22,891 nt of DNA, from positions 1 through 22,891 of the forward strand of contig JBMYTN010000057.1 in the NCBI GenBank assembly GCA_049604415.1, in the 5' to 3' direction. The notes below the pieces were generated by a model. That model saw only the letters and a program-made list of their open reading frames with translations, searched no databases and had not been told where the DNA came from. How positions within the stretch are numbered: the first letter of the stretch is position 1; every line of letters starts with the position of its first letter. Made by a program: the position numbers and the translations under genes. Below are positions 6,934 to 14,682 of this stretch, piece by piece. Origin of the DNA: JBMYTN01 sp049604415 (GTDB taxonomy: Bacteria; Pseudomonadota; Alphaproteobacteria; Rhodospirillales; Rhodospirillaceae).

Positions 6934-8025
6934 CTATTCCTCGGTGCGGTGGGTTTCTTGCTCGCGGGCCACCTGCTTCAGATCCGCATCCACCATTTCC
7001 GTGACCAACTGGGCAAAGCCGATCTCGTGATGCCAGCCTAGCTCGGCATGGGCCTTGGCCGGATTGCCAAGCAGCAAATCGACCTCGGCAGGGCGGAAAT
7101 AGCGCGGATCGACACGGACCCGAACGGTGCCGGTGGCCTGCTCAAGGCCGATTTCCTCGACACCAGAGCCCTGCCAAACCAGCGGACGGCCCACATGGGC
7201 AAAGGCGAGCTCAACGAACTCCTTGACCGAATGGGTCTCCCCCGTGGCCAAGACAAAATCATCGGCGGTGTCATGCTGCAGGATCTGCCACATGCCACGC
7301 ACATAGTCCCGGGCATGGCCCCAATCCCGGCGGCTGTCCAGATTGCCCAGATAGAGCACGTCTTGCAGACCAAGCTCAATGGAGGCCACCGCGCGGGTGA
7401 TCTTGCGGGTGACGAAGGTTTCGCCCCGGGTTGGCCCCTCATGGTTAAACAGGATGCCATTGCTGGCGAACATGCCATGGGCCTCGCGGTAATTGACCGT
7501 GATCCAATAGGCATAAAGCTTGGCCACCCCATAGGGGCTACGGGGGTGGAAGGGGGTTTCCTCGGTCTGCGGGACTTCCTTTACCTTGCCATAAAGCTCC
7601 GAGGTTGAGGCCTGGTAGAACCGGACCGTATCCGTCAGCCCTAGGATCCGGATCGCCTCGAGCAGGCGCATGGTGCCCATCGCATCCGCATTGGCGGTGT
7701 ATTCCGGGGTATCAAAGCTGACCTGGACATGGCTTTGGGCACCCAGATTATAGATCTCGTCCGGATGGACCTCCTGCACCAGGCGGATCAAATTGGTGCT
7801 GTCGGTCAGGTCGCCATAATGCATGCGAAAGCGCACATCGGGCTCATGGGGGTCGCGATAGAGATGTTCGACCCGGGCGGAATTGAACGACGATGCCCGG
7901 CGCTTCACCCCATGGACATGATAGCCCTTGGCCAGCAGGAATTCGGCCAAATAGGCCCCATCCTGACCGGTCACACCGGTGATCAAGGCGGTTTTGCGGG
8001 GTTGGGAAGGGGCACTGTCCGTCAC
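6934..8025 (-). CDS. gmd: GDP-mannose 4,6-dehydratase family protein
   Basis: This 363-residue short-chain dehydrogenase/reductase converts GDP-mannose to GDP-4-keto-6-deoxymannose, the entry to GDP-fucose, rhamnose or perosamine. The NAD(P)-binding GVTGQDG is at residues 17-23. The active site is TSELYG (141-146) with the YxxxK pair Tyr165 and Lys169. The length is normal for the family. The start codon is GTG (8025), with only a weak SD; no ATG lies near the N-terminus. It is the third gene of a possible aro-pnc-gmd transcript, 76 bp from the upstream gene. No fucose or rhamnose synthase is next to it. Given the heptose genes in this window, GDP-heptose is an alternative substrate, unproven. 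Confidence 0.9.
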   Translation of the reverse strand: MTDSAPSQPRKTALITGVTGQDGAYLAEFLLAKGYHVHGVKRRASSFNSARVEHLYRDPHEPDVRFRMHYGDLTDSTNLIRLVQEVHPDEIYNLGAQSHVQVSFDTPEYTANADAMGTMRLLEAIRILGLTDTVRFYQASTSELYGKVKEVPQTEETPFHPRSPYGVAKLYAYWITVNYREAHGMFASNGILFNHEGPTRGETFVTRKITRAVASIELGLQDVLYLGNLDSRRDWGHARDYVRGMWQILQHDTADDFVLATGETHSVKEFVELAFAHVGRPLVWQGSGVEEIGLEQATGTVRVRVDPRYFRPAEVDLLLGNPAKAHAELGWHHEIGFAQLVTEMVDADLKQVAREQETHRTEE

Positions 8026-8101
8026 GGCAAAAGGTCCCGGTCAAAGAAGGGGACCTCGACCTTAGCGGCAAAAGCTTTAAAGAGGCTTGATAGCAGCGGC
8101 C

Positions 8102-9289
8102 CTATTTGTCGGCTTCGGCCTGTTTGTCCGCATGGGCGCGCAGCAGGAATTCACGCCCGACCTTGACCCGGGGCTCGCCATCATAGGCGATCACATCGGC
8201 GGTGGCGTAGGTCTCGCCCCAATTACTCGGCAAATAGGAGCCGGTGCCGATCACATCGATCGGCGTGTTGGCAAAGGCCATGGTCCGGCATTTTGCCGGT
8301 GAGAAGCCCGAGGACGCAATGATCCGCACTTTGGGGAACCCGGCCTCGTTCAAGGTTTCGCGCATATGCCAGATCGCCGCCGCCGAGACCCCGGTGCCGA
8401 TCAGATAGCGCAGCTCGGTCTCCGTGCGATAGCCGCGAATGGATTCCGGTGCATTGCGCTCCAACACCGCATAGGAGCTTTGGGTGTCCAGCCCCTCCAC
8501 AAAGCGCCCGCCATGGGTATCGAGCCGCACGCCCAGGCGGCCCTCTCCGGCCAGCTCCGGGAAACGGCGACACAGCGCCAAGCTGTCGGTGATCTCCTGA
8601 CCGTAATAATCCACCAGCACCGTCAGATCGACCTCGGGCAGGGCCTCGTGGAACATCTCAGCGGCCCGGACCGTGGAGCCCGCATAGCCGATCAGGCTGT
8701 GGGGCATGGTGCCCCGGCCTTCCGGATTGCCGAAATAATGCGCCGTGGCGTCGGTGGCATTGCCCATAAAGCCCACCGCCCCGGCCTTGGAGCGGGCCTT
8801 CTTGGAGCCCACCGAGGCCGCATAGGCCATCAGCTCGGCCATTTCCGTCCCGGCACAATGGCGGGCATCCATGGCCAGGAAGGCCACCTTCGGCATGTCC
8901 AGGCACATGTGATAGGCGTTATAGGCCGCCACGGAACAGGCCCCGATCTTTTGCAGGAACAGGGTTTCCATCTCCGACAGCCGGGCGAAGGAGCCGGTGA
9001 TATACATCATCGGCTCACCGGCACCGACCCAGTCGCCTTCTTTGAACTGCTCTTCGATCTGAACTTCGGAGCCCCGGGCTTCCGCCACTGCGCGCAGCCA
9101 TGTCACCGCCAGCCCGGCCGAATAGAGCACCGGGCGGCGCATGAACACCGCATAGGTCACCACACAATCGCCGAATTGGGTCACCACATCGGCGGTGCGG
9201 GTGAAATATTTGTCGGTCCAGCGGCGCAGGGTCTCCGCATCCGGCCAACGGTCGGAAGCGTGGGGCGGGGCGGCGTCCTTGGGTGCCAT
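8102..9289 (-). CDS. Nicotinate phosphoribosyltransferase-like protein
   Basis: This 395-residue phosphoribosyltransferase of the NAD salvage family would make nicotinate mononucleotide from nicotinate and PRPP in the cytoplasm. Characteristic segments are the N-terminal DKYFTRTADV, MDARHCAGTEMAEL, the MPHSLIG motif, VLVDYYGQEITDSL, VRLDTHGG and the late phosphate-loop-like IIASSGFS. It resembles the shorter archaeal-type branch more than enterobacterial PncB. The ATG at 9289 has AAGGA nine bases upstream. A TTG three codons earlier is too close to that site. It starts 33 bp after the DAHP synthase stop, so co-transcription is likely. Confidence 0.85.
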   Translation of the reverse strand: MAPKDAAPPHASDRWPDAETLRRWTDKYFTRTADVVTQFGDCVVTYAVFMRRPVLYSAGLAVTWLRAVAEARGSEVQIEEQFKEGDWVGAGEPMMYITGSFARLSEMETLFLQKIGACSVAAYNAYHMCLDMPKVAFLAMDARHCAGTEMAELMAYAASVGSKKARSKAGAVGFMGNATDATAHYFGNPEGRGTMPHSLIGYAGSTVRAAEMFHEALPEVDLTVLVDYYGQEITDSLALCRRFPELAGEGRLGVRLDTHGGRFVEGLDTQSSYAVLERNAPESIRGYRTETELRYLIGTGVSAAAIWHMRETLNEAGFPKVRIIASSGFSPAKCRTMAFANTPIDVIGTGSYLPSNWGETYATADVIAYDGEPRVKVGREFLLRAHADKQAEADK

Positions 9290-9322
9290 CGGGAGCAATC
9301 CTTATGGGTCTTGATGGGCGTA

Positions 9323-10741
9323 TTATGAGGCCTGGGCCATCGCCCGCACACGGGTGCGTTCTTCTTTCAGGGCTTCGGCGATCAGGAAGGCCAGTTCCAG
9401 GGCCTGATCCGCATTCAGCCGCGGGTCACAATGGGTGTGATAGCGCGAGGACAAATCGGCCTCGGTCAAGGCGCTGCCGCCCCCAATGCATTCGGTGACC
9501 TTTTGACCGGTCATCTCGAAATGCACGCCACCGGGATGCTGGCCCTCAGCCCGCAGCACGGCAAAAAACTCGGAGACTTCCTGCAGGATTTTTTTGAAGT
9601 CCCGGGTCTTATAGCCATTGGCGGCCTTGATGGTGTTGCCATGCATGGGATCGCAGGACCACACCACATTGCGGCCCTCTTTGGCGATGGCCTGGGCCAA
9701 CGGCACCAGACCATTTTCCACCTTGCCCGCACCCTGGCGGACAATCACCGTCAGACGGCCCGGCTCGTTTTCCGGATTGAGCAAATCGCACAACTTCAGC
9801 AGGCTGTCCGGCGACAGGGACGGACCGGCTTTGACGCCAATCGGGTTCTTCACCCCGCGCAGGAATTCCACATGGGCCTCGTCCGGATCACGGGTCCGGT
9901 CGCCAATCCACAGGAAGTGGGCGGAACAGCCATACCAATTGCCCGGCTCCGTCGAGGGCTCGCGGGTCAACGCCTCTTCATATTGCAGCAGCAACGCTTC
10001 GTGGGAGGTATAGAACTCCGTCTCGCGCATTTGCGCCACCTCATCGGAGGTGATGCCACAGGCGGCCATGAAGTCGAGACATTCGGCGATCCGGTCGGCG
10101 AATTCCGCATAGCGCTGGCCCCAGGGGCTGCCCGCCATCACATCCACATTCCATTGGTGGACCTTGTGCAGATCGGCAAAGCCGCCCTGGGCAAAGGCCC
10201 GGAGCAGGTTCAGGGTCGAGGCCGACTGGTTATAGACCCGGATTAAGCGCTGCGGGTCCGGAATGCGGGAGCTCGAGTCGAACTCCATGGCATTGACCAT
10301 ATCGCCCCGATAAGACGGCAGGGACTGGCCGTCTTTTTCCTCGGTCGGGGCACTGCGCGGCTTGGCAAACTGCCCGGCCATGCGGCCCACCTTCACCACC
10401 GGCAGGGACGCGCCATAAGTCAGCACCACGGACATCTGCAACATCACCCGGAAGGTATCGCGGATGTTGTTGGCGGAGAATTCCAGGAAGCTTTCGGCGC
10501 AATCACCACCCTGCAACAGGAAGGCCTTGCCTGCGGCCACATCGGCCAGCCGTTGCTTTAAGCGCCGGGCCTCGCCCGCAAACACCAGCGGCGGGTTGAT
10601 GGCCAATTGCTCCTCGACGGCCTTCAGGCTGTCTTGATCCGGATAGTCCGGCACCTGACGGATGGACTTGTCGCGCCAGCTGCGCGGAGTCCAGGTCGGT
10701 TGAGCGGAAGCGGTGCTGGTTGGTGTGGCTGTGGAAGCCAT
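9323..10741 (-). CDS. aroG: Class II 3-deoxy-7-phosphoheptulonate (DAHP) synthase
   Basis: This 472-residue plant/mycobacterial-type (AroA-II) enzyme condenses phosphoenolpyruvate with erythrose 4-phosphate, the first step of the shikimate pathway. Class II markers are GGDCAESF near residue 78 with the metal cysteine, KVGRMAGQFAKPRS, the ligand segments GVKAGPS and VIVRQGAGKV, WSCDPMHGNT and HFEMTGQKVTECIGG. The C-terminus keeps the usual DPRLNADQALELAF. The start at 10741 has GGAGGGG six bases upstream. It is the first gene of the possible aro-pnc-gmd transcript. A leader of nearly 200 bp separates it from glutathione reductase, with several possible hairpins. The symbol aroG is one of several used for this enzyme. 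Confidence 0.95.
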   Translation of the reverse strand: MASTATPTSTASAQPTWTPRSWRDKSIRQVPDYPDQDSLKAVEEQLAINPPLVFAGEARRLKQRLADVAAGKAFLLQGGDCAESFLEFSANNIRDTFRVMLQMSVVLTYGASLPVVKVGRMAGQFAKPRSAPTEEKDGQSLPSYRGDMVNAMEFDSSSRIPDPQRLIRVYNQSASTLNLLRAFAQGGFADLHKVHQWNVDVMAGSPWGQRYAEFADRIAECLDFMAACGITSDEVAQMRETEFYTSHEALLLQYEEALTREPSTEPGNWYGCSAHFLWIGDRTRDPDEAHVEFLRGVKNPIGVKAGPSLSPDSLLKLCDLLNPENEPGRLTVIVRQGAGKVENGLVPLAQAIAKEGRNVVWSCDPMHGNTIKAANGYKTRDFKKILQEVSEFFAVLRAEGQHPGGVHFEMTGQKVTECIGGGSALTEADLSSRYHTHCDPRLNADQALELAFLIAEALKEERTRVRAMAQAS

Positions 10742-10814
10742 GGTCTGCCCCTCCGAGGCAAGAGCAAGATGACGGACGAATTTGTTCAGAACGGGACGAT
10801 ATAAAAGAGCCTGC

Positions 10815-10839
10815 GCCCTTTAGCGAGTCGAAAAAGGGC
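10815..10839 (-). terminator. Stem-loop, possible terminator of glutathione reductase transcript
   Basis: GCCCTTT (10815-10821) pairs with AAAGGGC (10833-10839), and on the minus strand a short T-run (CTCTTTTATAT) follows some 6 nt later. It lies just upstream of the DAHP synthase gene, so it could instead be part of that gene's leader. Confidence 0.35.
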
Positions 10840-10876
10840 ACGGTTCTATGACAACACCGTTTCTGGGCCACTTTTG

Positions 10877-10931
10877 GCCCCTTATGAAACAAAAGGGGCG
10901 GTTGGGTGGCGACAGGCGCGCCCCGCAACCG
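10877..10931. other. Two overlapping inverted repeats between gor and the DAHP synthase gene
   Basis: GCCCCTT (10877-10883) can pair with AAGGGGC (10893-10899), and CGGTTG (10899-10904) can pair with CAACCG (10926-10931). The two share position 10899, so they could compete. Neither has a clear T-tract. They may be an untranslated-region structure; no function is assigned. Confidence 0.35.
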
Positions 10932-10940
10932 TCCTTCGGC

Positions 10941-12317
10941 TTATTCGGCAGCTTGAGCCTGCGGCTCGGGTACGGGGTCGCGCATGGTGACGAATTCCTC
11001 CGCCGCCGTGGGATGGATGCCCACCGTGGCATCAAATTGTGCCTTGGTCGCCCCACATTTCAGGGCGATGGCCAGACCCTGGATGATCTCCGGACCGTCA
11101 AGGCCAACCATATGGCAGCCCAGAACCCGATCGGTCACCGCATCGACCACCAGCTTCATCATGGTTTTTTCATCGCGGCCCGACAGGGTGTATTTCATCG
11201 GTCGGAAGCGAGAGCGGAAAATCCGCACCGGACCCCGTGCCCGGGCCTCGTCCTCGGTCAGACCCACCGAGGCACAGGGCGGCTGGCTGAACACCGCCGA
11301 GGCGACATTGTCATAATCCATCCGCATCGGATTGTTGTTGAAGAAGGTCTCGGCAAAGCTGCGGCCCTCATTGATCGCCACCGGGGTCAGGTTGATCCGG
11401 TCGGTGACATCGCCAATGGCAAAAATGCTCTCCACACTGGTCCGGCTGTCCGCATCGACCTTGATCGCGCCATTCTCCGCCAGGGCAACGCCAGCCTCTT
11501 CCAGGCCAAGATTGGCGGTGTTCGGCGCCCGCCCAGTGGCATACATCACCAGATCCACCTCCAGCGGATCGCCGGAGACCATGGCGAGCTTGAAGCAGCC
11601 ATTGTCCAGCTTGTCGATCCGAGTGACGTTGTTTTCGGCATGGATGGCGATGCCTTGTTTGGTCAGTTCCTCGGTCAAGGTGTCGCGGATATCCTGATCA
11701 AAGCCGCGCAGCACCTTGTCGCGGCGGAAAATCAAATGCACCTCTGAACCCAGCGCGTGGAAAATGCCGGCGAATTCCACGGCAATAAAGCCCGCGCCGA
11801 CAACGGCGACCCGCTTGGGTAGGTCGGGCAGATCCAGGGCCTCGTTGGAGGAAATGGCATGCTCAATGCCCGGGATCTGGGGCATGGTTGGCCAACCGCC
11901 TACGGCCACCAGGATCTTTTCCGCCGTCTTGCGCTGGCCGTTGACCTCGACGGTGTGGGCGTCAACCACCACACCCCGGCCTTCCAGCAGGCCAACCGCG
12001 TTGTTTTTCAGGATGTTGTGATAGACGCCTTCCAGGCGATCCAGTTCCTTGGTCTTGTTGGCGATCAAAGCCGACCAGTCATGCTTGGCCCCTTCAATGG
12101 TCCAGCCATAGCCCGCCGCGTCTTCCAGGTCATGGGCCACATGGGCGCCATAGACCAACAGCTTTTTCGGCACACAGCCGCGCATCACACAGGTGCCGCC
12201 GACCCGGGTGGACTCGACGATGGCGGTGCGGGCCCCATAGCCGCCCGCCAATCGGGTGGCGCGCACCCCTCCGGAACCGGCACCGATGGTCAGAAGGTCA
12301 TAATCATAGCGGGACAT
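10941..12317 (-). CDS. gor: Glutathione-disulfide reductase
   Basis: This 458-residue FAD/NADPH disulfide reductase reduces oxidised glutathione in the cytoplasm. The FAD site GAGSGG is at residues 12-17. The redox pair Cys43 and Cys48 sits in GTCVMRGCVPKK, the R-G-C variant found in plant and alphaproteobacterial enzymes. The NADPH domain has VVGAGFIAVEFAG and the basic LIFRRDKVLR that selects NADPH. The second FAD contact is IFAIGDVTDR. The C-terminal dimer motif HPTAAEEFVTMR supplies the catalytic His and Glu. The start is ATG at 12317 with GAGG upstream. It appears monocistronic: a strong hairpin terminates the preceding gene, and a structured gap follows. Confidence 0.95.
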   Translation of the reverse strand: MSRYDYDLLTIGAGSGGVRATRLAGGYGARTAIVESTRVGGTCVMRGCVPKKLLVYGAHVAHDLEDAAGYGWTIEGAKHDWSALIANKTKELDRLEGVYHNILKNNAVGLLEGRGVVVDAHTVEVNGQRKTAEKILVAVGGWPTMPQIPGIEHAISSNEALDLPDLPKRVAVVGAGFIAVEFAGIFHALGSEVHLIFRRDKVLRGFDQDIRDTLTEELTKQGIAIHAENNVTRIDKLDNGCFKLAMVSGDPLEVDLVMYATGRAPNTANLGLEEAGVALAENGAIKVDADSRTSVESIFAIGDVTDRINLTPVAINEGRSFAETFFNNNPMRMDYDNVASAVFSQPPCASVGLTEDEARARGPVRIFRSRFRPMKYTLSGRDEKTMMKLVVDAVTDRVLGCHMVGLDGPEIIQGLAIALKCGATKAQFDATVGIHPTAAEEFVTMRDPVPEPQAQAAE

Positions 12318-12479
12318 GGGGAACCTCGTCTGGGCAGAAGGCTATGGGCTCTGGCGACAGAAAGGCCGGAAAGCCCCAGCAAAAAAAGGGTCTCGGCTCC
12401 TCCATATAGGGCGGTGGGGTTGATGGGGCGAGACAGAGCACGCTTTTTTTCGCGGTTGCGGCACGGTTCAAACAGGACA

Positions 12480-12509
12480 AAGGCCCCGGAACCGGAGTTC
12501 CGAGGCCTT
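12480..12509 (-). terminator. Rho-independent-like terminator after hupE-like gene
   Basis: A 13-bp stem (12480-12492 with 12497-12509, one G-T pair) around a 4-nt loop lies 22 bp after the permease stop. The minus-strand tail is TGTCCTGTTTG, only moderately T-rich. It is probably the transcript end. Confidence 0.7.
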
Positions 12510-12531
12510 GCAGAAACGACTCTCGCAGGAA

Positions 12532-13119
12532 TTAGGCGACGAACAGATACAAGCCCGCCGCTGCAATGACGCCACCGGCCGCCCGCACAACGGTGGGGGT
12601 AATCTTGGCGGCGACTTTTTTCAATTCCATCGGCAGGATAACACCCACCGCATGGAGCAAGGCGGTGGCTGCGACAAACCCAAGGGCATAGAGCAGGCCG
12701 CTGGTCTCTGCGGGCATTTCGGTGCCATGGGCATGGCCGTGGAAGATGGCCAAACCGCCAACCAAGGCCATGGCGACCGCCACCGGCAGAAGCCGCCCGA
12801 TGGCGATGACGGCGCCAAGGATGACCACCGAGCCGACAATGCCGAGTTCGACATAGGGCAGCGGCACGCCATACATGCCCAGCAACCCGCCATTGACCAT
12901 CATCACCAGGAACGCGGCCGGGACCAGCCAAATGGCGCGCCCGCCAATCTGAGAGGCGAGAATGCCCACGGCGACCATGGCTAGCACATGGTCGAGGCCG
13001 CCAACCGGATGGCTAAAGCCAGACACTAGGCCGGAGCCATGTTCCGCACTGACATGGGCCAAAGCCGGGGACGCCGATGCGGCGAGGAACCCAGCTGCAA
13101 GAAGGGACAAACGAAGCAT
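12532..13119 (-). CDS. HupE/UreJ-family metal permease
   Basis: This 195-residue inner-membrane protein has a signal peptide ending SPALAH and a His-rich mature N-terminus. The family hallmark HPVGGLDHVLAM follows near residue 37, then about five more hydrophobic helices. A second His cluster (IFHGHAHGTEMP) lies in the middle. Family members carry nickel or cobalt into the cell for hydrogenase or urease, but neither enzyme is encoded nearby. The start is ATG at 13119 with AGGA upstream. It is transcribed alone, with a clear terminator downstream. The metal is not determined; a cobalamin or nickel link is only an inference. Confidence 0.9.
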   Translation of the reverse strand: MLRLSLLAAGFLAASASPALAHVSAEHGSGLVSGFSHPVGGLDHVLAMVAVGILASQIGGRAIWLVPAAFLVMMVNGGLLGMYGVPLPYVELGIVGSVVILGAVIAIGRLLPVAVAMALVGGLAIFHGHAHGTEMPAETSGLLYALGFVAATALLHAVGVILPMELKKVAAKITPTVVRAAGGVIAAAGLYLFVA

Positions 13120-13223
13120 GATATAAATCCTATGCGCGTGAACAATCGATGCTGTATTACGTTTTTTGAATTTATCATACGAACGAACCCGTGCAAGACC
13201 TTATAACCCTGCGGTGGAAAAGG

Positions 13224-13257
13224 AAAAGGCCCCGAGGCGCGCTGCCTGGGGCCTTTT
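13224..13257 (-). terminator. Strong hairpin terminator, possibly bidirectional
   Basis: AAAAGGCCCC (13224-13233) and GGGGCCTTTT (13248-13257) pair, extended inward by AGGC/GCCT after a one-base bulge. T-rich tails lie on both sides. It lies 42 bp after the DUF805 gene stop on the minus strand. The rest of the gap to the permease start at 13119 shows no gene. Confidence 0.85.
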
Positions 13258-13298
13258 TGGGAACACAGCAAATGCTGTTCGTCGAATACCAACGCCGG

Positions 13299-13682
13299 TT
13301 ATGACACCGCCATCGCGTCCATATTCGCTTTCGGCGACGGGCCATGGATGTTTTCGGTCGGATCGGAGTCTTTGATCCACCAAACAATCAGGACGATCCA
13401 TCCGATGATCGGGATCACCCAAAGAAGAAACCACCACCCGCTTTTGCCGATATCGTGCAGACGCCGCACACCGACACTCAGGCTCGGCAGCATCAATCCT
13501 AGGGCTATGACCAAGTTCACCAAACCACCAATGGACTCGCCGAAAAAGTCCGATATGAACGCAGCAGGGAAAGACACCAAAAAGTAAAATAGATTGAAGT
13601 ACCAAAACTCACTGCGTCGGGCGCGCCCGGTAAAGGTCGCATATTTACCAAAACATGTTGAGATCGCTTCACCAAAACCCAT
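13299..13682 (-). CDS. DUF805 family small membrane protein
   Basis: This 127-residue inner-membrane protein has three to four hydrophobic helices. DUF805 landmarks are the aromatic-basic TFTGRARRSEFWYF near residue 18, LPSLSVGVRRLHDIGKSGWW in the middle and a tryptophan-rich last helix (VIPIIGWIVLIVWW), followed by a polar tail containing DSDPTENIHGP. The family function is not known. The ATG at 13682 was chosen because GGAGG lies five bases upstream; the GTG five codons earlier would include that site. It has its own strong terminator and sits next to the toxin-antitoxin cassette. Confidence 0.9.
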   Translation of the reverse strand: MGFGEAISTCFGKYATFTGRARRSEFWYFNLFYFLVSFPAAFISDFFGESIGGLVNLVIALGLMLPSLSVGVRRLHDIGKSGWWFLLWVIPIIGWIVLIVWWIKDSDPTENIHGPSPKANMDAMAVS

Positions 13683-13831
13683 GAGACCCTCCTTCACAAT
13701 TTCGGCGGATATAAGAATGCAAGGCCGAAATCAATCACAGGATCTTATGAGAGAGATGAGGCTTCTACAATCTGAAATCGTCTTGTACACCGCAACGTCA
13801 CCGGACGGCAACGGAAGATCAAATCCGATGG

Positions 13832-13902
13832 AAGATGCCCTCACTCCACGGTCACGGACCTCGCCATGGTCAAGGTCCGATGATGTGAGGCCTAGGCATC
13901 TT
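13832..13902. repeat. Imperfect inverted repeat, 30-nt arms
   Basis: Nested pairing blocks are AAGATGCC (13832-13839) with GGCATCTT (13895-13902), CTCAC (13840-13844) with GTGAG (13885-13889), and GGACCT (13856-13861) with AGGTCC (13873-13878). The loop is 11 nt. The copied glmS tail forms most of the left arm. It could form a hairpin in RNA or single-stranded DNA, or mark an element end. Confidence 0.65.
13835..13859 (-). repeat. 25-bp copy of the glmS 3' end (distal direct repeat)
   Basis: This is identical over 25 bases to 14683-14707, which covers the last codons and stop of glmS plus 6 bp beyond. A few more positions match after it. The orientation is the same, so the pair forms direct repeats flanking the toxin-antitoxin genes. 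It reads as a glmS remnant or an attachment-site half. Confidence 0.85.
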
Positions 13903-13983
13903 AAACTCAGTGCTAAAGCGTCAGGCAAACAGAAACACACCCTTCTGAAATCACTCAAAGTCTATAGAGCTAAGTTCTGAAAC

Positions 13984-14346
13984 TCAAAGCTTGGATAATT
14001 TTTTAATTTCACGATCAATCAAAAATTTGTTTGCCGCCAATATTGCAGGAACGTCCCTGCTCTGACGGATTAACGCTAAGATAACGATACTTTTTTCTCC
14101 AATTGGCACATAAACCAAATAATGTTCACGAACAGCGTAGATCCCTAACTCCAACGAACCCGTTAAACTGCTTTTCTTCGGAAGAGCCCGCCAATTCAGG
14201 GCAACATAAAGCGCCCCTTCATGCAAATCTTTGAAATAAGTCCTGGTAAGATCGCGCCCCCATCTTTGCCGGGACCAGTGGCGGGCATTTCGAAAGTCAC
14301 TTTCTGCCAACTTTGTGAGTTGGTAGGACGGACTTAGGCCTGACAT
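13984..14346 (-). CDS. ParE/RelE-like toxin of a type II toxin-antitoxin pair
   Basis: This is a 120-residue basic protein of the ParE/RelE fold family. Visible features are the N-terminal LTKLAESDFRNARHWSRQRWG, a typical helix pair with an aromatic-basic end, and then YAVREHYLVYVPIGEKSIVILALIRQSRDVP, the family's central sheet. ParE members poison gyrase and RelE members cleave mRNA; the target here cannot be told from sequence. The C-terminal IDREIKKLSKL is longer than in many homologues. The start lies 3 bp after the antitoxin stop, so the pair is coupled. Base composition is more AT-rich than the flanking genes, consistent with acquisition. Confidence 0.85.
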   Translation of the reverse strand: MSGLSPSYQLTKLAESDFRNARHWSRQRWGRDLTRTYFKDLHEGALYVALNWRALPKKSSLTGSLELGIYAVREHYLVYVPIGEKSIVILALIRQSRDVPAILAANKFLIDREIKKLSKL

Positions 14347-14349
14347 ATC

Positions 14350-14580
14350 TCAGTCATCTTCATCGGCAAGATCGAGAATGGATTTCTCGGACAAACGCCC
14401 GTTCTGCAAATCATTCAGACCCTGGACTACATGCTCGACAATTTCAGCCTGTTCCATATCCCGGCGGATCAAATCCCGAATATATTCGCTCGGTGTGGCA
14501 AACAAGCTTTGATCCCCGGTTCGGCTGTTGACAAAGGCCCGCAATGGCTCCGTCAAGGACACGTTCATCGCTTTCGCCAT
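14350..14580 (-). CDS. ParD-like ribbon-helix-helix antitoxin
   Basis: This 76-residue protein has the ribbon strand AKAMNVSLTEPLRAFV at the N-terminus, followed by TPSEYIRDLIRRDMEQAE, the helix typical of ParD/CopG antitoxins. An acidic tail (LADEDD) would bind the toxin. It should dimerise, repress its own promoter and neutralise the toxin downstream. The ATG at 14580 follows GGAG by about 10 bases. Antitoxin-first order and tight spacing match type II systems. A palindrome just upstream of its start is a likely operator. Confidence 0.88.
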   Translation of the reverse strand: MAKAMNVSLTEPLRAFVNSRTGDQSLFATPSEYIRDLIRRDMEQAEIVEHVVQGLNDLQNGRLSEKSILDLADEDD

Positions 14581-14591
14581 CTTCAAGCACT

Positions 14592-14604
14592 CCGAAAATT
14601 TCGG
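14592..14604. promoter_or_regulatory. Operator-like palindrome upstream of antitoxin gene
   Basis: CCGAAA-A-TTTCGG is a perfect 6-bp inverted repeat with a 1-nt centre, 11 bp upstream of the antitoxin ATG and downstream of the -10 box. The position suits autorepression by the ribbon-helix-helix antitoxin. Confidence 0.55.
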
Positions 14605-14627
14605 CCGAGACCGGGATCTTATGTCGA

Positions 14628-14657
14628 ATAATGTTGATATTTGTTTTCTGGTGTCAA
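14628..14657 (-). promoter_or_regulatory. Sigma70-type promoter of the toxin-antitoxin pair
   Basis: On the minus strand a perfect -35 TTGACA (14657-14652) is followed after 18 bp by CATTAT (14633-14628), a 4-of-6 match to the -10 consensus. It lies 48 bp upstream of the antitoxin start and within the cassette bounded by the direct repeats, so the module carries its own promoter. Confidence 0.65.
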
Positions 14658-14682
14658 TTTCGAGATGCTTTCCAGACTCACT

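Larger units (their letters stand above)
13683..13983. other. Non-coding stretch with glmS-tail copy and nested inverted repeat
   Basis: No convincing gene is seen in these 301 bases; open frames here lack good starts. The stretch holds a copy of the glmS 3' end (13835-13859) inside a long imperfect inverted repeat (13832-13902). Confidence 0.6.

Noticed and set aside
13594..13980. Plus-strand open frame spanning the DUF805 start and the glmS-tail copy
   Set aside because: Composition is atypical, there is no SD, and it overlaps the DUF805 gene in antisense and the inverted repeat.
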